A stretch of 41,895 bases of DNA from CAYSVN01 sp964434585 (GCA_964434585.1 CAYSVN010000002.1:1-41895), one strand, 5' to 3'. Positions 33,210 through 41,635 are shown, counted from the stretch's first letter. Program-made: numbers and translations. Notes: a model not told the origin generated them from the letters alone.

Positions 33210-34895
33210 ATGGAAAAAGTATGTGTACATTGTCAGGCTCAGTTTAATTTTACAGCTGAAGATGATGCACTACTGCAAAAATTATTACCAACTATTAACG
33301 GACAAGTTTATACACTGCCTAAGCCAACGCGTTGCCCCGACTGCCGAAGCCAACAGCGGCTTGCAACCGGCAATCAGTTATTTTTAAGCATGCGCACCTG
33401 TGACTACACTGGTGAGAGTATTATGTCGCATTATCCTAAAGATTCTAAATACACGGTGTACTCACAAGATAAATGGCACTTAGAGCCATGGGAAGCTAGA
33501 GACTATGGCCGAGACTACGATTTTAATCGACCGTTTTTTGAACAATTTAAAGATTTAATGTTGGCGGTACCACATCCAGCTTTGTTGACTGATTTTTTAT
33601 TTGATCAAAATTGCTCATACACTAATCATGCTGGCCATAATAAAGACTGTTACCTAATTTTTGACTCTGATGACTGTGAAGATTGTTACCTTAGTTATAG
33701 CGTGCATAAATGCAAAGATTGCTTAGATTGTTTTAGGCTTCGTGAGTGTGAACTTTGTACAGAGTGCGTGGATTGTTACGATTGTTATGGCTGTAAATAT
33801 TGCCAAGACAGCTCGAATTGTAGCGATAGTGCGTTTTTAAAAGACTGCGTTGGCTGTCGTCATTGTTTATTTTGCAGTAACCTTCAAAGTAAAGAATATT
33901 GTATTTTTAACAAGCAGGTTTCTAAAGAAGAATTTGAGGCTGCTTGGAGTAAATTATCATCACGGCAGTATTGTTTAGAGCAGCAAAAAATATTTAAAGA
34001 TTGGCATATGCAGTTTCCTAAACGAGCGTTCCATGGTGTTAATAATGAAGATGTTTCTGGAGATTACATTGATAGTAGTAAAAATTCACATGGTTGTTTT
34101 GATAGTTCTAAACAGTGGGATTGCCGACACTGCTGCCAGGCTTGGGACGGGTTAAAAGACAGTATGGATACACAAGAATGTGGACTTTCGGAATTCCTGT
34201 ATGAAACAGCCTATATGGGCGAGAATTGTCAAAATACCTACTTTACCTGCTTAAGCCCAGGTGGATGTTTGTATAATGTTTTTTATAGTATGTACTGTAT
34301 TCATGGTAAAAATTTATTTGGTTGCTTTGGTATGCGTAAATCTGAGTACTGTATTTTAAATAAGCAGTATACCGAGGCAGAATATAACGAATTGGTACCA
34401 CGTATTATTCAACATATGATGCAGACAGGGGAGTGGGGAGAGTTTTTCCCAATTGATACTTCGCCATTTTTCTATAACGAAACATTAGCCCAGGACCATT
34501 ACCCATTAACAAAATCTGAAACATTAAGCCGTGGTTGGCCTTGGCAAGACCCAGTTGAAGAGCAGCTTGAGTTTACAAAATCTATTAATGCTCAGCAGTT
34601 ACCAGACACCATTGCCGATATCCCCGACGATGTTCTTAATTGGGTGATTGTTCCTCGTGACGGTAAACCGTTTAAAATTGTGTCTCAAGAGCTTGCATTG
34701 CGTAGAACCATGAATGCTGCATTGCCGCTAGAACCTTTTTTAAGTCGTTATCATCGTTGGCGTGCTATGCGGAATGAGCGTGTTCTGTATCATCGCCAGT
34801 GCCAACATTGTTCTAAAGACATTCAAACAACGTATGCCCCTAATAGGCCAGAGATTGTGTATTGTGAAGAATGCTATCTTAAAGAGGTTTATTAG
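33210..34895 (+). CDS. Cys-rich zinc-ribbon/solenoid family protein, paralogue 5
   Basis: 561 residues, 41 cysteines by my count, detached from the tandem array by 26 kb. Same order of parts: VCVHCQAQF ... RCPDCRSQQR, YDFNRPFFEQF, the densest Cys ladder of the family (CKDCLDCFRLRECELCTECV..CYDCYGCKYC), CSNLQSKEYCIFNKQ, second ladder ending YCILNKQYTEAEYN, GEWGEFFP, LPDTIADIPDD linker and final ribbon (CQHCSKD ... YCEECYLKEVY). The first knuckle of the C-terminal ribbon is lost (EPFLSRYHRW where paralogue 3 has CFNCRH). It follows the surface-protein operon and is convergent with the pilin-like genes. Confidence 0.88.
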   Translation: MEKVCVHCQAQFNFTAEDDALLQKLLPTINGQVYTLPKPTRCPDCRSQQRLATGNQLFLSMRTCDYTGESIMSHYPKDSKYTVYSQDKWHLEPWEARDYGRDYDFNRPFFEQFKDLMLAVPHPALLTDFLFDQNCSYTNHAGHNKDCYLIFDSDDCEDCYLSYSVHKCKDCLDCFRLRECELCTECVDCYDCYGCKYCQDSSNCSDSAFLKDCVGCRHCLFCSNLQSKEYCIFNKQVSKEEFEAAWSKLSSRQYCLEQQKIFKDWHMQFPKRAFHGVNNEDVSGDYIDSSKNSHGCFDSSKQWDCRHCCQAWDGLKDSMDTQECGLSEFLYETAYMGENCQNTYFTCLSPGGCLYNVFYSMYCIHGKNLFGCFGMRKSEYCILNKQYTEAEYNELVPRIIQHMMQTGEWGEFFPIDTSPFFYNETLAQDHYPLTKSETLSRGWPWQDPVEEQLEFTKSINAQQLPDTIADIPDDVLNWVIVPRDGKPFKIVSQELALRRTMNAALPLEPFLSRYHRWRAMRNERVLYHRQCQHCSKDIQTTYAPNRPEIVYCEECYLKEVY

Positions 34896-34896
34896 T

Positions 34897-35733
34897 TTAA
34901 ACCACTCCTGCAAGTGTCGTGGCAATCCAGTAGCTTAGACCAATAATAACAAGTCCTATTACCATGCGTACAATCATAGAACGTGCATTTGTTATGTCTT
35001 CATCGTTACCGAGGCCAATAACAAGGCGAATGCCGTAGTAAATTAAAATAGTAACGCCAATAATAAAGAATAGTACTAAAATTGAACCTGTAACACGGCC
35101 AATAATATTAACAATTGGGCCAGGGTTAATATTTACAAAGCTTTCGGCTAATACGTACCGTGCGGTAATAAATACTAAGCCAATAACAAGTGAGACAATC
35201 GCTTGCCGCATGGTACCAGCGCCGTCTTCTGAACCAAATGAGGCCACTGCACGAATACCAGTAACAATAATAGACGCAATAATAAGCATTCCCACCAGGA
35301 AACTTGCCCAGTTTATAAGTCCATCTACCTCTGCAATAATAGTGCCGACGCCACCACTTTGGTAATTAATAAATGCATTAGCAATAATATAAGCCATATT
35401 AATAATAATAAGGCCTGAAACACAGCCAATAACAATGTTTTTAAGTCTGGCAGCGTTGCCTTCATCATCAATAATTACCATCATTAGCCCGCCTACAATA
35501 ATCATAATTACTGCGATAATTGATACTAATGGAACAAAACCCTCTAATACCAGAATAAAATTTTGCACTAATGTTACAAATGCACCACCTCCTGATGCAG
35601 CTCCACCACCACCAGTAATGGGGTCTAGTGTTCCTCCTACTGAAGTAATGCCAGCATCAATTAAACTAGGATCGCCAGCTTGGGCAAATACAATACTAGG
35701 AATGGCAATGATGAGTAGCAAAAGAAACCTCAT
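34897..35733 (-). CDS. TrbC/VirB2-like multi-pass membrane protein 2
   Basis: 278 residues from the ATG at 35733, 5 nt after the preceding gene; the signal peptide MRFLLLLIIAIPSIVFAQ supports this start. A Gly-rich linker (GGGGAASGGG) leads to six hydrophobic helices arranged as two or three VirB2/TrbC-like hairpins (e.g. LVSIIAVIMIIVGGLMMVI and LVIGLVFITARYVLAESF). Such tandem pilin-like proteins are common in CPR genomes and are usually called 'pilin'. Role in a type IV secretion-like or envelope channel is inferred. It is co-transcribed with the next upstream gene. Confidence 0.7.
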   Translation of the reverse strand: MRFLLLLIIAIPSIVFAQAGDPSLIDAGITSVGGTLDPITGGGGAASGGGAFVTLVQNFILVLEGFVPLVSIIAVIMIIVGGLMMVIIDDEGNAARLKNIVIGCVSGLIIINMAYIIANAFINYQSGGVGTIIAEVDGLINWASFLVGMLIIASIIVTGIRAVASFGSEDGAGTMRQAIVSLVIGLVFITARYVLAESFVNINPGPIVNIIGRVTGSILVLFFIIGVTILIYYGIRLVIGLGNDEDITNARSMIVRMVIGLVIIGLSYWIATTLAGVV

Positions 35734-35738
35734 GTTTT

Positions 35739-36545
35739 TTAAAAGAAAATTTCTAAAATAGTCCAACTAGAAACAACAATTAATAGTGCCGTTGCAGTGG
35801 TAAGCATTATTTTTTGACCACGATCTTTTAAGCTGTCTTGTACGGAAATAGCATAAAAAAAGCCTCCAATCATAAAGCCTATAACACAAAGTCCACCAAA
35901 GAATACGGCTGCAAAATTAATAATACGCGAAAATTCTGAAGCTAGTGGAGCTTGATTGAAGCCCATAATAGATTCGACAATAGGTACAGCTAGCAATACA
36001 AAAATCGCACCGAATATTGTTAATGCTACCTGCTTACGGGCTTGTGCCATGTAGTCTGTTCCAAAGGATGTTACAAGGCGAGTTGCCTGAATAAACATTG
36101 TTACAACTATTGCGATACCTAGTAATGATTTTAGAATAGTTACTATTGTACCAAGTACGCTTGCAAGAGGTTCTATACTTGGGCTTGGCCCTGTAAATAC
36201 AGCAGCAATTTGTTGTGCAGCTAATACTATTACCGTTGCTCCAAACGCGTATGCTAGCGATAAGCTAACCTCTTTATGGTTTCCGGTGTGGCTAAGAAAC
36301 ACTGCTCTTGCACCATAATAGACGACCATAATAACAAGAATCATTTGGAAAATTGTTTGCAAGTCTACTGATATTGTTGCCACAATTGCTTCCAAATTTG
36401 TGTAATTGGAAAGCCCCGGATGGTTAGCGGTTTGTAGGCAATCTCTAAAAGGTTTATTGTAGTCTTCTATTGCCCCTCCTTCGCATTGTGCAAATGCTAA
36501 CTTAGGAACAATAAATGCCAGTAGTGCGAAAAAATAATATCTCAT
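35739..36545 (-). CDS. TrbC/VirB2-like multi-pass membrane protein 1
   Basis: 268 residues from the ATG at 36545. That start gives a signal peptide (MRYYFFALLAFIVPKLAFAQ) and places a TATAAT box exactly 6 nt upstream, as in other genes of the window; an adjacent ATG at 36548 and a longer frame from 36650 are alternatives. After a Cys-containing mature start (CEGGAIEDYNKPFRDC) come six hydrophobic helices in hairpin pairs. It is the first gene of a two-gene unit of VirB2/TrbC-like proteins. Partner ATPase candidates: the gene at 6802. Confidence 0.7.
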   Translation of the reverse strand: MRYYFFALLAFIVPKLAFAQCEGGAIEDYNKPFRDCLQTANHPGLSNYTNLEAIVATISVDLQTIFQMILVIMVVYYGARAVFLSHTGNHKEVSLSLAYAFGATVIVLAAQQIAAVFTGPSPSIEPLASVLGTIVTILKSLLGIAIVVTMFIQATRLVTSFGTDYMAQARKQVALTIFGAIFVLLAVPIVESIMGFNQAPLASEFSRIINFAAVFFGGLCVIGFMIGGFFYAISVQDSLKDRGQKIMLTTATALLIVVSSWTILEIFF

Positions 36546-36551
36546 CATATT

Positions 36552-36557
36552 ATTATA
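36552..36557 (-). promoter_or_regulatory. -10 box, leaderless promoter of the pilin-like operon
   Basis: Minus strand TATAAT, then AATATG (6 nt), then ATG at 36545. It decides between two adjacent ATG codons. Confidence 0.55.
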
Positions 36558-36607
36558 CCACAGAAGACGCTTAAGAGGTAGAAGACGTTGTAAAAGTTTT
36601 CGATGAT

Positions 36608-36652
36608 GAATGGTGCTAGTGGCAACATCGATGTCAGCTATCTGCACCATTC
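36608..36652. repeat. 9-bp inverted repeat between divergent genes
   Basis: GAATGGTGC (36608-36616) and GCACCATTC (36644-36652) are exact reverse complements with a 27-nt loop that contains the palindrome ACATCGATGT. It lies between the pilin-like operon and the BI-1 gene and could be an operator or an RNA structure. Confidence 0.5.
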
Positions 36653-36775
36653 ACGATCCACTATATAACAAAAAATCTCTATTATTTTCTAGAACATCTT
36701 AAACTTTTTTAGCTGCTAACGTGCTTTACAGCGTTTTTTCCTGTACTATATCGTTATATTATTTCACCAATTTTT

Positions 36776-37471
36776 ATGGATCAATCCTCTCGTGTCGAAT
36801 CTGTGCGCTCGCTTACGGCTACAGATCGCCAACATTTTATTGCGAAAACTTATACACATTTAGCACTAGCTTTAACTGCTTTTGTGGCTTTAGAAGCTCT
36901 TTTATTACGCATTCCAGGCGTGCGTGATTTTGCAAGTACTATGACATCTGGTCGTTGGAGTTGGTTGATTGTCCTTGGTGTCTTTATGTTTGTTTCTAAT
37001 ATGGCTCATCGTTGGGCGCAATCTAGTACTAGTATCCCTATGCAATATGGTGGATTAGCACTTTATGTTGTTGCGCAAGCAATTATCTTTTTACCATTGC
37101 TGTTATTTGCTGGCTCGTACCATCCAGATGTTATTGTTACCGCTGGCTTAACAACCTTAGGTTTGTTCTTAGGTCTTTCTGTAGTTGTTCATACTACTAA
37201 ATTTAATGCTTCTGGTATGGGTGGTATATTAACTGCAATTAGCTTAGGTGCATTTGCGCTTATTATTCTTTCGATTGTTTTTACGTTTTCGCTTGGTATT
37301 CTATTTACTGTAGCAATGATTACCTTAGCTTGTGCATACATTGTGTACGACACAAGTAACGTTATTCACCGTTATAACACCAATCAGTACGTTGCGGCCT
37401 CACTTTCTTTGTTTGCATCGGTTGCGTTACTGCTATGGTATGTGGTACAGTTTGCGCTCTCACGAGAGTAA
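36776..37471 (+). CDS. Bax inhibitor-1 (BI-1/YccA) family membrane protein
   Basis: 231 residues, seven hydrophobic helices. Family marks: the N-terminal FIAKTYTHLALAL segment, MGGILTAISLGAFALI, and the C-terminal ITLACAYIVYDTSNVIHRY, which carries the conserved YDT(S/Q) Asp of BI-1 proteins near helix 6-7 (the pH-sensing aspartate pair region). Bacterial members are Ca2+ leak channels or protease modulators. Length is typical. TATATT lies 15 nt before the ATG. Confidence 0.88.
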   Translation: MDQSSRVESVRSLTATDRQHFIAKTYTHLALALTAFVALEALLLRIPGVRDFASTMTSGRWSWLIVLGVFMFVSNMAHRWAQSSTSIPMQYGGLALYVVAQAIIFLPLLLFAGSYHPDVIVTAGLTTLGLFLGLSVVVHTTKFNASGMGGILTAISLGAFALIILSIVFTFSLGILFTVAMITLACAYIVYDTSNVIHRYNTNQYVAASLSLFASVALLLWYVVQFALSRE

Positions 37472-37504
37472 ATCGTGAATTAATTCGTATTTTCCTTCCT
37501 TGTT

Positions 37505-37684
37505 ATGGCTAAGAAACCTACTCCTAAAAGTCGACGCGCTAAATCTAAAGGCCGAAATCAGTACGCTGTGTACGTTAAAAAACAAATTAAACGTCTTACA
37601 GGCCGCATGAACAGCCCATACGCAGCAGTAGCTCCACCAAAGAACGAAGGTAAGAGTAAAGGTGTTACAAAGATTAAAGCGTAG
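37505..37684 (+). CDS. 59-residue basic protein, possibly ribosome- or nucleic-acid-associated
   Basis: MAKKPTPKSRRAKSKGRNQ begins a 59-residue frame with about a third Lys/Arg, a central YAVYVKKQIKRLTGRMN helix and an Ala/Pro/Lys tail. The N terminus recalls bL32-type or other small ribosomal proteins (KSRR..KSKGR), but no zinc knuckle is present and I do not recognise it. It follows the BI-1 gene by 33 nt on the same strand. The composition and full-length open frame make a real gene likely. Confidence 0.55.
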   Translation: MAKKPTPKSRRAKSKGRNQYAVYVKKQIKRLTGRMNSPYAAVAPPKNEGKSKGVTKIKA

Positions 37685-37785
37685 AGGTTTTATTACTTGA
37701 TAATCATAAAGTGTATCGTAGTCCGTTTCTGGAATATGGTATACTTTTTTGTAAAAACTGCCCACCTAAGCTGGTGGTAGTCTAT

Positions 37786-38100
37786 TTATATTATATGTAT
37801 CAGCATAGGACTATCGATTGCCACAGCTGTTACTAAGCTTAATAGTGTCCCCATCATACTAAGTAGTACTATTAATACTAGTCGCCAATTTTGCTTATAT
37901 GCTTGTATAAGTACAATAATAATAGAACATAACCACCATATTATCATCACTAATATAACAGCCATTAATATTGGCACTATCGTACTAGAAAAATACTGAG
38001 GCGTCTTCAATTGCAATGAGTGTAATAATGCTAAGCTAACTGTTGCTACAGCTAACAGTATTGCTAGTAGTAACCATAGCTCTAACTTTCTATTTTTCAC
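37786..38100 (-). CDS. Small three-helix membrane protein of unknown function
   Basis: 104 residues with a GTG start that overlaps the TAG stop of the upstream gene by one base (TAGTG), which fixes the start and implies coupled translation. Three hydrophobic helices (WLLLAILLAVATVSLALL; TIVPILMAVILVMIIWWLCSIIIVLI; LVLIVLLSMMGTLLSLVTAVA). Probably a partner of the PPM/propeller protein. Confidence 0.65.
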   Translation of the reverse strand: MKNRKLELWLLLAILLAVATVSLALLHSLQLKTPQYFSSTIVPILMAVILVMIIWWLCSIIIVLIQAYKQNWRLVLIVLLSMMGTLLSLVTAVAIDSPMLIHII

Positions 38101-40043
38101 TAACGTAAGTCAATAACGTAGATACGCTTGCTGTCTAGTAGGTATACACGGGATTCATTAGGAGTTACATATATATCAACTAAGTCTCCTAGCAAGTCTC
38201 CTTCTAGAATATATTGTCTTTGATAAACAGCCTTGCCGGTTTCGTTATCAGTAATAACAATAACCGCTCTACGATCTGGACTTAAAACATAAAGGTTTCC
38301 ATCAACAATTTTAACAATCTTTGTTGCGCCTTCTAGTACTCCAGCTGGTAAGCCGCTCAGGTCTAGTTCTTGTACTTCACCACGAAGCAGCTTGGTAATC
38401 TTCCCGTCTTCGTGCAAGGTGTACACACTACCGTCAATGGTCATATCTACAGCGTCTTCTAGTGCGCCATTTACGTTATATTCACTTGGTGCACCGTAAC
38501 GGTCGTTTAAGCGTTCGTATTTGTAAATTTGGTTAGCCTGAGGGCTTAGTACATAAAGAAAACGATTATACGTTGCTAGGTCAATTCCTGCTTTCCAGCC
38601 ACTGGCGTCATCTGTCTTCATGTTTGTTGGAATACCTTCAATAATTTCTATAATACTATCATCAGCGGTGTGGAATACCTTTGTGTTAAAGCGTTCAAAA
38701 TAAATACCACTACTAATAAGGTCATCACGTGAAACACGGTCGCCAGCGCCAACAACATTAAAGTTAACGTTGTAGATGTCTTGTCTATCAAAAACGGTAA
38801 ATTCTCCATCTTCTATTCCAATCATTCCTTGAGCCTTAATGTCTGGGGTTTCGGCTGCTAAATTAGCGATTTTATTTGCAGGAACTCTAAAGACGTTATT
38901 AATTTGCTCGCGCATGCTATCAACGCTCTCTAGTAAATTTAATGCTTCACTACGGTATAAACCTCGTTCATTTTCTAGTATGGCTTTTGCGTCTTGTTCG
39001 GCGCCTTCTAAAATGGCATTTGCACCTTCACGGTCATTGGCTAAATTTCTAGTTTCAGCAATGGTAATTTTATTATTAGCCTCTTCTACTAATGCTTGTA
39101 ATTCACCTCTGCCTTTACTAACTACCAATGAAGAATATAAAAATGTTATAAACCATAATGCAATAAATAGGCCAATAATACTGGCAATAAGCAACAAGTG
39201 TGCCCTGCGCTTACGGTCAGGATGGTGTAAGTCGCTTAGTAATGTAGAAAACCAAGCAGTATTAATGTTGGGCATTTTTGCACCAATATTCTTTGGTAGT
39301 TTTATTGTAGTTGCTTTGTCCTTAATTGTACTGAGCATTCCACTGGCTACCGTTGCTACACCACTTGTTTTTTTTGACATGCTTGGTAGTGAACTGCTTT
39401 TTGTTGTAGTTTGTGGAGCAATAGCCTCATGACTAATACCGTCTTTTACAACAAACACACCAATAGCTGCAGCTTCATTTTCTTGCTCTAGCAATGTGGT
39501 AATAGTGGTAATAATTTCTTCTGCATTATTGCCCATGTTACTTAATTGCGCTGGTGTTGTTACACGTAGTAAGCGCTCGGTACTACAAATAATAATATCG
39601 TGCTGTTGTAATTCTCCGCTAGCAATGTGAACAAAATTTACACTGGCGCCACGAGTATATTCTGTAATTTGATTCGCTTGGTTATCGCGAATAATATAGG
39701 CTTCTGCCTGTCCAATGTGTGATGCAGAAAAAGTGTTATCTCCATCAAGGTGTCCTAAGAATGCTTGAATGTTTAATGATGTATCGCGTTGCGTGTAAGA
39801 ATCTAAAATATCGTTTGCTGCCTTTAGGCATTCATCAAAGCCGGTTTGGTTTTGAGGGTTCTTAATAATGTGTTGATCAATTACTCCGACTAGGTCTTCT
39901 TTTAATGTGTACATTTCTGGCTCATCGCTGTTTATTTGTAGTAGTAATACTACCGTTTCTCCACTAGGTGCCGTTAGTGTTTCGTGGAATATTGTTCCTA
40001 AAAAAGCAGAGTTTGTTTGCTTGGTTGTAATATCAAGATTCAT
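38100..40043 (-). CDS. PPM-phosphatase-like domain, membrane helix and propeller-like domain protein
   Basis: 647 residues. Residues ~10-200 resemble a degenerate PPM (PP2C-like) fold: FLGHLDGDNTFSASHIGQAEAYIIR, GELQQHDIIICSTERLLRV and AAAIGVFVVK, but the metal-binding Asp motifs of active PP2C are not convincing. A Lys-rich linker precedes one membrane helix (about 278-300, LLLIASIIGLFIALWFITFL), then a coiled coil (about 305-370) and a C-terminal six-strand-repeat, propeller-like sensor region (FNVVGAGDRVSRDDL ... VYLLDSKRIYVIDL). CPR genomes often carry such one-helix phosphatase-like sensors. TACAAT lies 9 nt before the ATG. Confidence 0.7.
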   Translation of the reverse strand: MNLDITTKQTNSAFLGTIFHETLTAPSGETVVLLLQINSDEPEMYTLKEDLVGVIDQHIIKNPQNQTGFDECLKAANDILDSYTQRDTSLNIQAFLGHLDGDNTFSASHIGQAEAYIIRDNQANQITEYTRGASVNFVHIASGELQQHDIIICSTERLLRVTTPAQLSNMGNNAEEIITTITTLLEQENEAAAIGVFVVKDGISHEAIAPQTTTKSSSLPSMSKKTSGVATVASGMLSTIKDKATTIKLPKNIGAKMPNINTAWFSTLLSDLHHPDRKRRAHLLLIASIIGLFIALWFITFLYSSLVVSKGRGELQALVEEANNKITIAETRNLANDREGANAILEGAEQDAKAILENERGLYRSEALNLLESVDSMREQINNVFRVPANKIANLAAETPDIKAQGMIGIEDGEFTVFDRQDIYNVNFNVVGAGDRVSRDDLISSGIYFERFNTKVFHTADDSIIEIIEGIPTNMKTDDASGWKAGIDLATYNRFLYVLSPQANQIYKYERLNDRYGAPSEYNVNGALEDAVDMTIDGSVYTLHEDGKITKLLRGEVQELDLSGLPAGVLEGATKIVKIVDGNLYVLSPDRRAVIVITDNETGKAVYQRQYILEGDLLGDLVDIYVTPNESRVYLLDSKRIYVIDLR

Positions 40044-40129
40044 AGTGGAAGAATTGTACGGTTTTCAATGCTTTATCACAAGTGTAAAGATGTGTGTAAG
40101 CTGATCTACTGGCCACGCACAAAAAGACT

Positions 40130-40300
40130 CTACGTACATAGAATCTTATTTGTGTTGATGTTCACTCCTTGGATCTTGTAGGCAACTAATTTAGAGTACA
40201 AGTGGAGGATTTTGAAGAGAGGCTTCTTCAGCTCTAAGCCATATTCCGGATCATTATTTCTCCTGGTGACCGACCAAGTTCCCGTACCAGGTTTAAACGA
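40130..40300 (-). pseudogene. Coding relic with atypical codon use
   Basis: A 57-codon open frame on the minus strand without a start codon. It reads as sensible protein (PGTGTWSVTRRNNDPEYGLE followed by LKKPLFKILHLYSKLVAYKI) and uses CTG, CTC, ATC, AAG and TAC where the neighbours prefer A/T-ending codons. I read it as the remnant of an acquired gene; the rest of the spacer does not continue it clearly. Confidence 0.3.
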
Positions 40301-40652
40301 TTATCAGATAAAAGTATATTCCATGGGAAGAAAGGGGATTACGCTTGTAATACAGAACCTCGGTATTATAGAACGAATTTATACAGCTAAGAGAATGCTA
40401 ACCACATTTCGGTGGGTAATATTCTCTTTACTATTCGGTGTTTTAAATGATCTTCCTTCGGCTACGCTCAGGATGACACACTGGATCTCCTTTTGCGTAT
40501 TCGCTTTTTTACTACAAGCGAATTATATTATTTTACGCCTAGTATTGCTGTTTAGCAACTAGCTAGTATTGCATGTTTTTAAAGATGTGTTGGTTGGAAA
40601 ATCATAATGGTTTTTTTGTTTATTCTATGCGAACTTTGTGAATACTTTTTTT

Positions 40653-40721
40653 CAGTTTTCAGGATATTAGGATACAGGATCTAGTCCTTGCTAAGTCCTA
40701 ACTCCTTTATCCTGAACACTG
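40653..40721. repeat. Solo TAGGAT-type inverted repeat hairpin
   Basis: Left arm 40653-40685 (CAGTTTTCAGGATATTAGGA start) and right arm 40692-40721 (ending TTTATCCTGAACACTG) are near reverse complements. It ends 1 nt after the YceI gene's stop (minus strand), so it may serve as its terminator, though no T-run is evident. It belongs to the same group as 27802-27874 and the S23 element arms. Confidence 0.65.
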
Positions 40722-40722
40722 T

Positions 40723-41343
40723 TTATTCCCATACTAATTTTATTTCTACTGGAACATTGGCATCAACTGACTTAATACCTTCGGCAGGTCCACCGACACC
40801 AAACATAGTACGGTCTAGATTATAACTTGTTGTAAAATATTGATTATTTAATGTTCCGTTTAGTGTAATATTTTTAGTGATGCCTTTAATACTTAAATCG
40901 CCTTCTACTGTTGCATTTTCATCATCTATGGTAATACTTGTAGAAGTAAATGTTGCCTCTGGAAATGCTGCTGCATCAAAGTAATCATCTGCCTTTAGGT
41001 GGTTTGTTAAACCTTCGCTATCGGTAACCATACTATCAATATTAATGGTTAGTATAAGTGTGTTTTCTTCTTTATTCCAGATTCCACTAAAGTTTTCAAA
41101 CTTACCTTCGTGCGAAGTTATGTTTCCTTTTGCTCCTACAAAGGCAATTAAGCTTTCAGAAACGTTTACACTAAATTCGCTTTGAAGCTCTTCTGTATCT
41201 TGCTGTTCTAGAATGTTATCGCTTGCGTTTCTTTCTGCGGCAGGTACTGGCGCAGGCAAGACTCGGTCCGCTTCCTCTACAACACTTGTAGAGCAGGCAG
41301 TTAATAAACAAAGGCTGGTGATGATAACAGATCGTCGTAACAT
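40723..41343 (-). CDS. YceI-family lipoprotein
   Basis: 206 residues from the ATG at 41343, which gives a lipoprotein signal peptide MLRRSVIITSLCLLTACSTS with the lipobox LTAC; a longer upstream frame is not needed. After a Glu/Pro-rich linker the YceI lipocalin-like domain is clear: VGAKGNITSHEGKFENFSG, LTINIDSMVTDSEGLTNHLK, YFDAAAFPEATFTS, and DLSIKGITKNITLNGTL. YceI proteins bind isoprenoid-type lipids in a beta-barrel. TATAGT lies 9 nt upstream. Confidence 0.88.
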   Translation of the reverse strand: MLRRSVIITSLCLLTACSTSVVEEADRVLPAPVPAAERNASDNILEQQDTEELQSEFSVNVSESLIAFVGAKGNITSHEGKFENFSGIWNKEENTLILTINIDSMVTDSEGLTNHLKADDYFDAAAFPEATFTSTSITIDDENATVEGDLSIKGITKNITLNGTLNNQYFTTSYNLDRTMFGVGGPAEGIKSVDANVPVEIKLVWE

Positions 41344-41453
41344 AATACTTTTACTATAAAGCGTTGATACTTTTTTTACAATTGCTCTTGAGCTTTTATG
41401 TGCAATAGTTACAATAGTGCCCACTGCTAAATAGTAGTAACGCTTTATACCGT

Positions 41454-41538
41454 GGGTCGGTAGCGAAGTGGTCAAACGCACCTGACTGTAAATCAGGCAT
41501 CTTAGATTTCAGAGGTTCGACTCCTCTCCGGCCCACCA
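41454..41538 (+). tRNA. tRNA-Tyr (anticodon GTA), CCA encoded
   Basis: Acceptor GGGTCGG (41454-41460) pairs with CCGGCCC (41528-41534), discriminator A, encoded CCA to 41538. D-arm GCG..CGC, anticodon stem CCTGA/TCAGG with loop CTGTAAA (GTA, tyrosine), long variable arm, and T-arm AGAGGTTCGACTCCTCT. 85 nt. Confidence 0.97.
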
Positions 41539-41624
41539 TCATTTTCTTGGCTTATTTAAGCCAACGAAAATTTTGATATACTTTGAAAAAAGATAAAAAT
41601 GTCTTTAATAAGCTAAAAAATGGT

Positions 41625-41635
41625 GTTCGACTCCT
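41625..41635 (+). repeat. Short copy of the tRNA-Tyr T-arm sequence, possible attachment-site remnant
   Basis: GTTCGACTCCT at 41625-41635 repeats exactly 11 bases of the T-arm of tRNA-Tyr (41515-41525). Duplicated tRNA 3' pieces are typical of integrated elements, but 11 bp is short and the flanking bases diverge. Confidence 0.3.

Larger units (their letters stand above)
40044..40722. other. Gene-free spacer with relics and hairpins
   Basis: 679 nt without an intact gene between two minus-strand genes. It holds a coding relic (40130-40300), a hairpin with 7-bp arms AGAGAAT/ATTCTCT (40390-40427), a TTCGGCTACGCTCA motif copy (40457-40470), an 8-bp hairpin ATTCGCTT/AAGCGAAT (40499-40523), a direct repeat of CTAGTATTGC near 40541-40575, and the long TAGGAT hairpin at the end. 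An ATG frame at 40212-40562 on the plus strand lacks coding character. Confidence 0.6.

Noticed and set aside
40212..40562. 116-residue plus-strand ORF in the relic-rich spacer
   Set aside because: It overlaps the opposite-strand relic, two hairpins and the dispersed TTCGGCTACGCTCA motif; its sequence lacks domain-like character.
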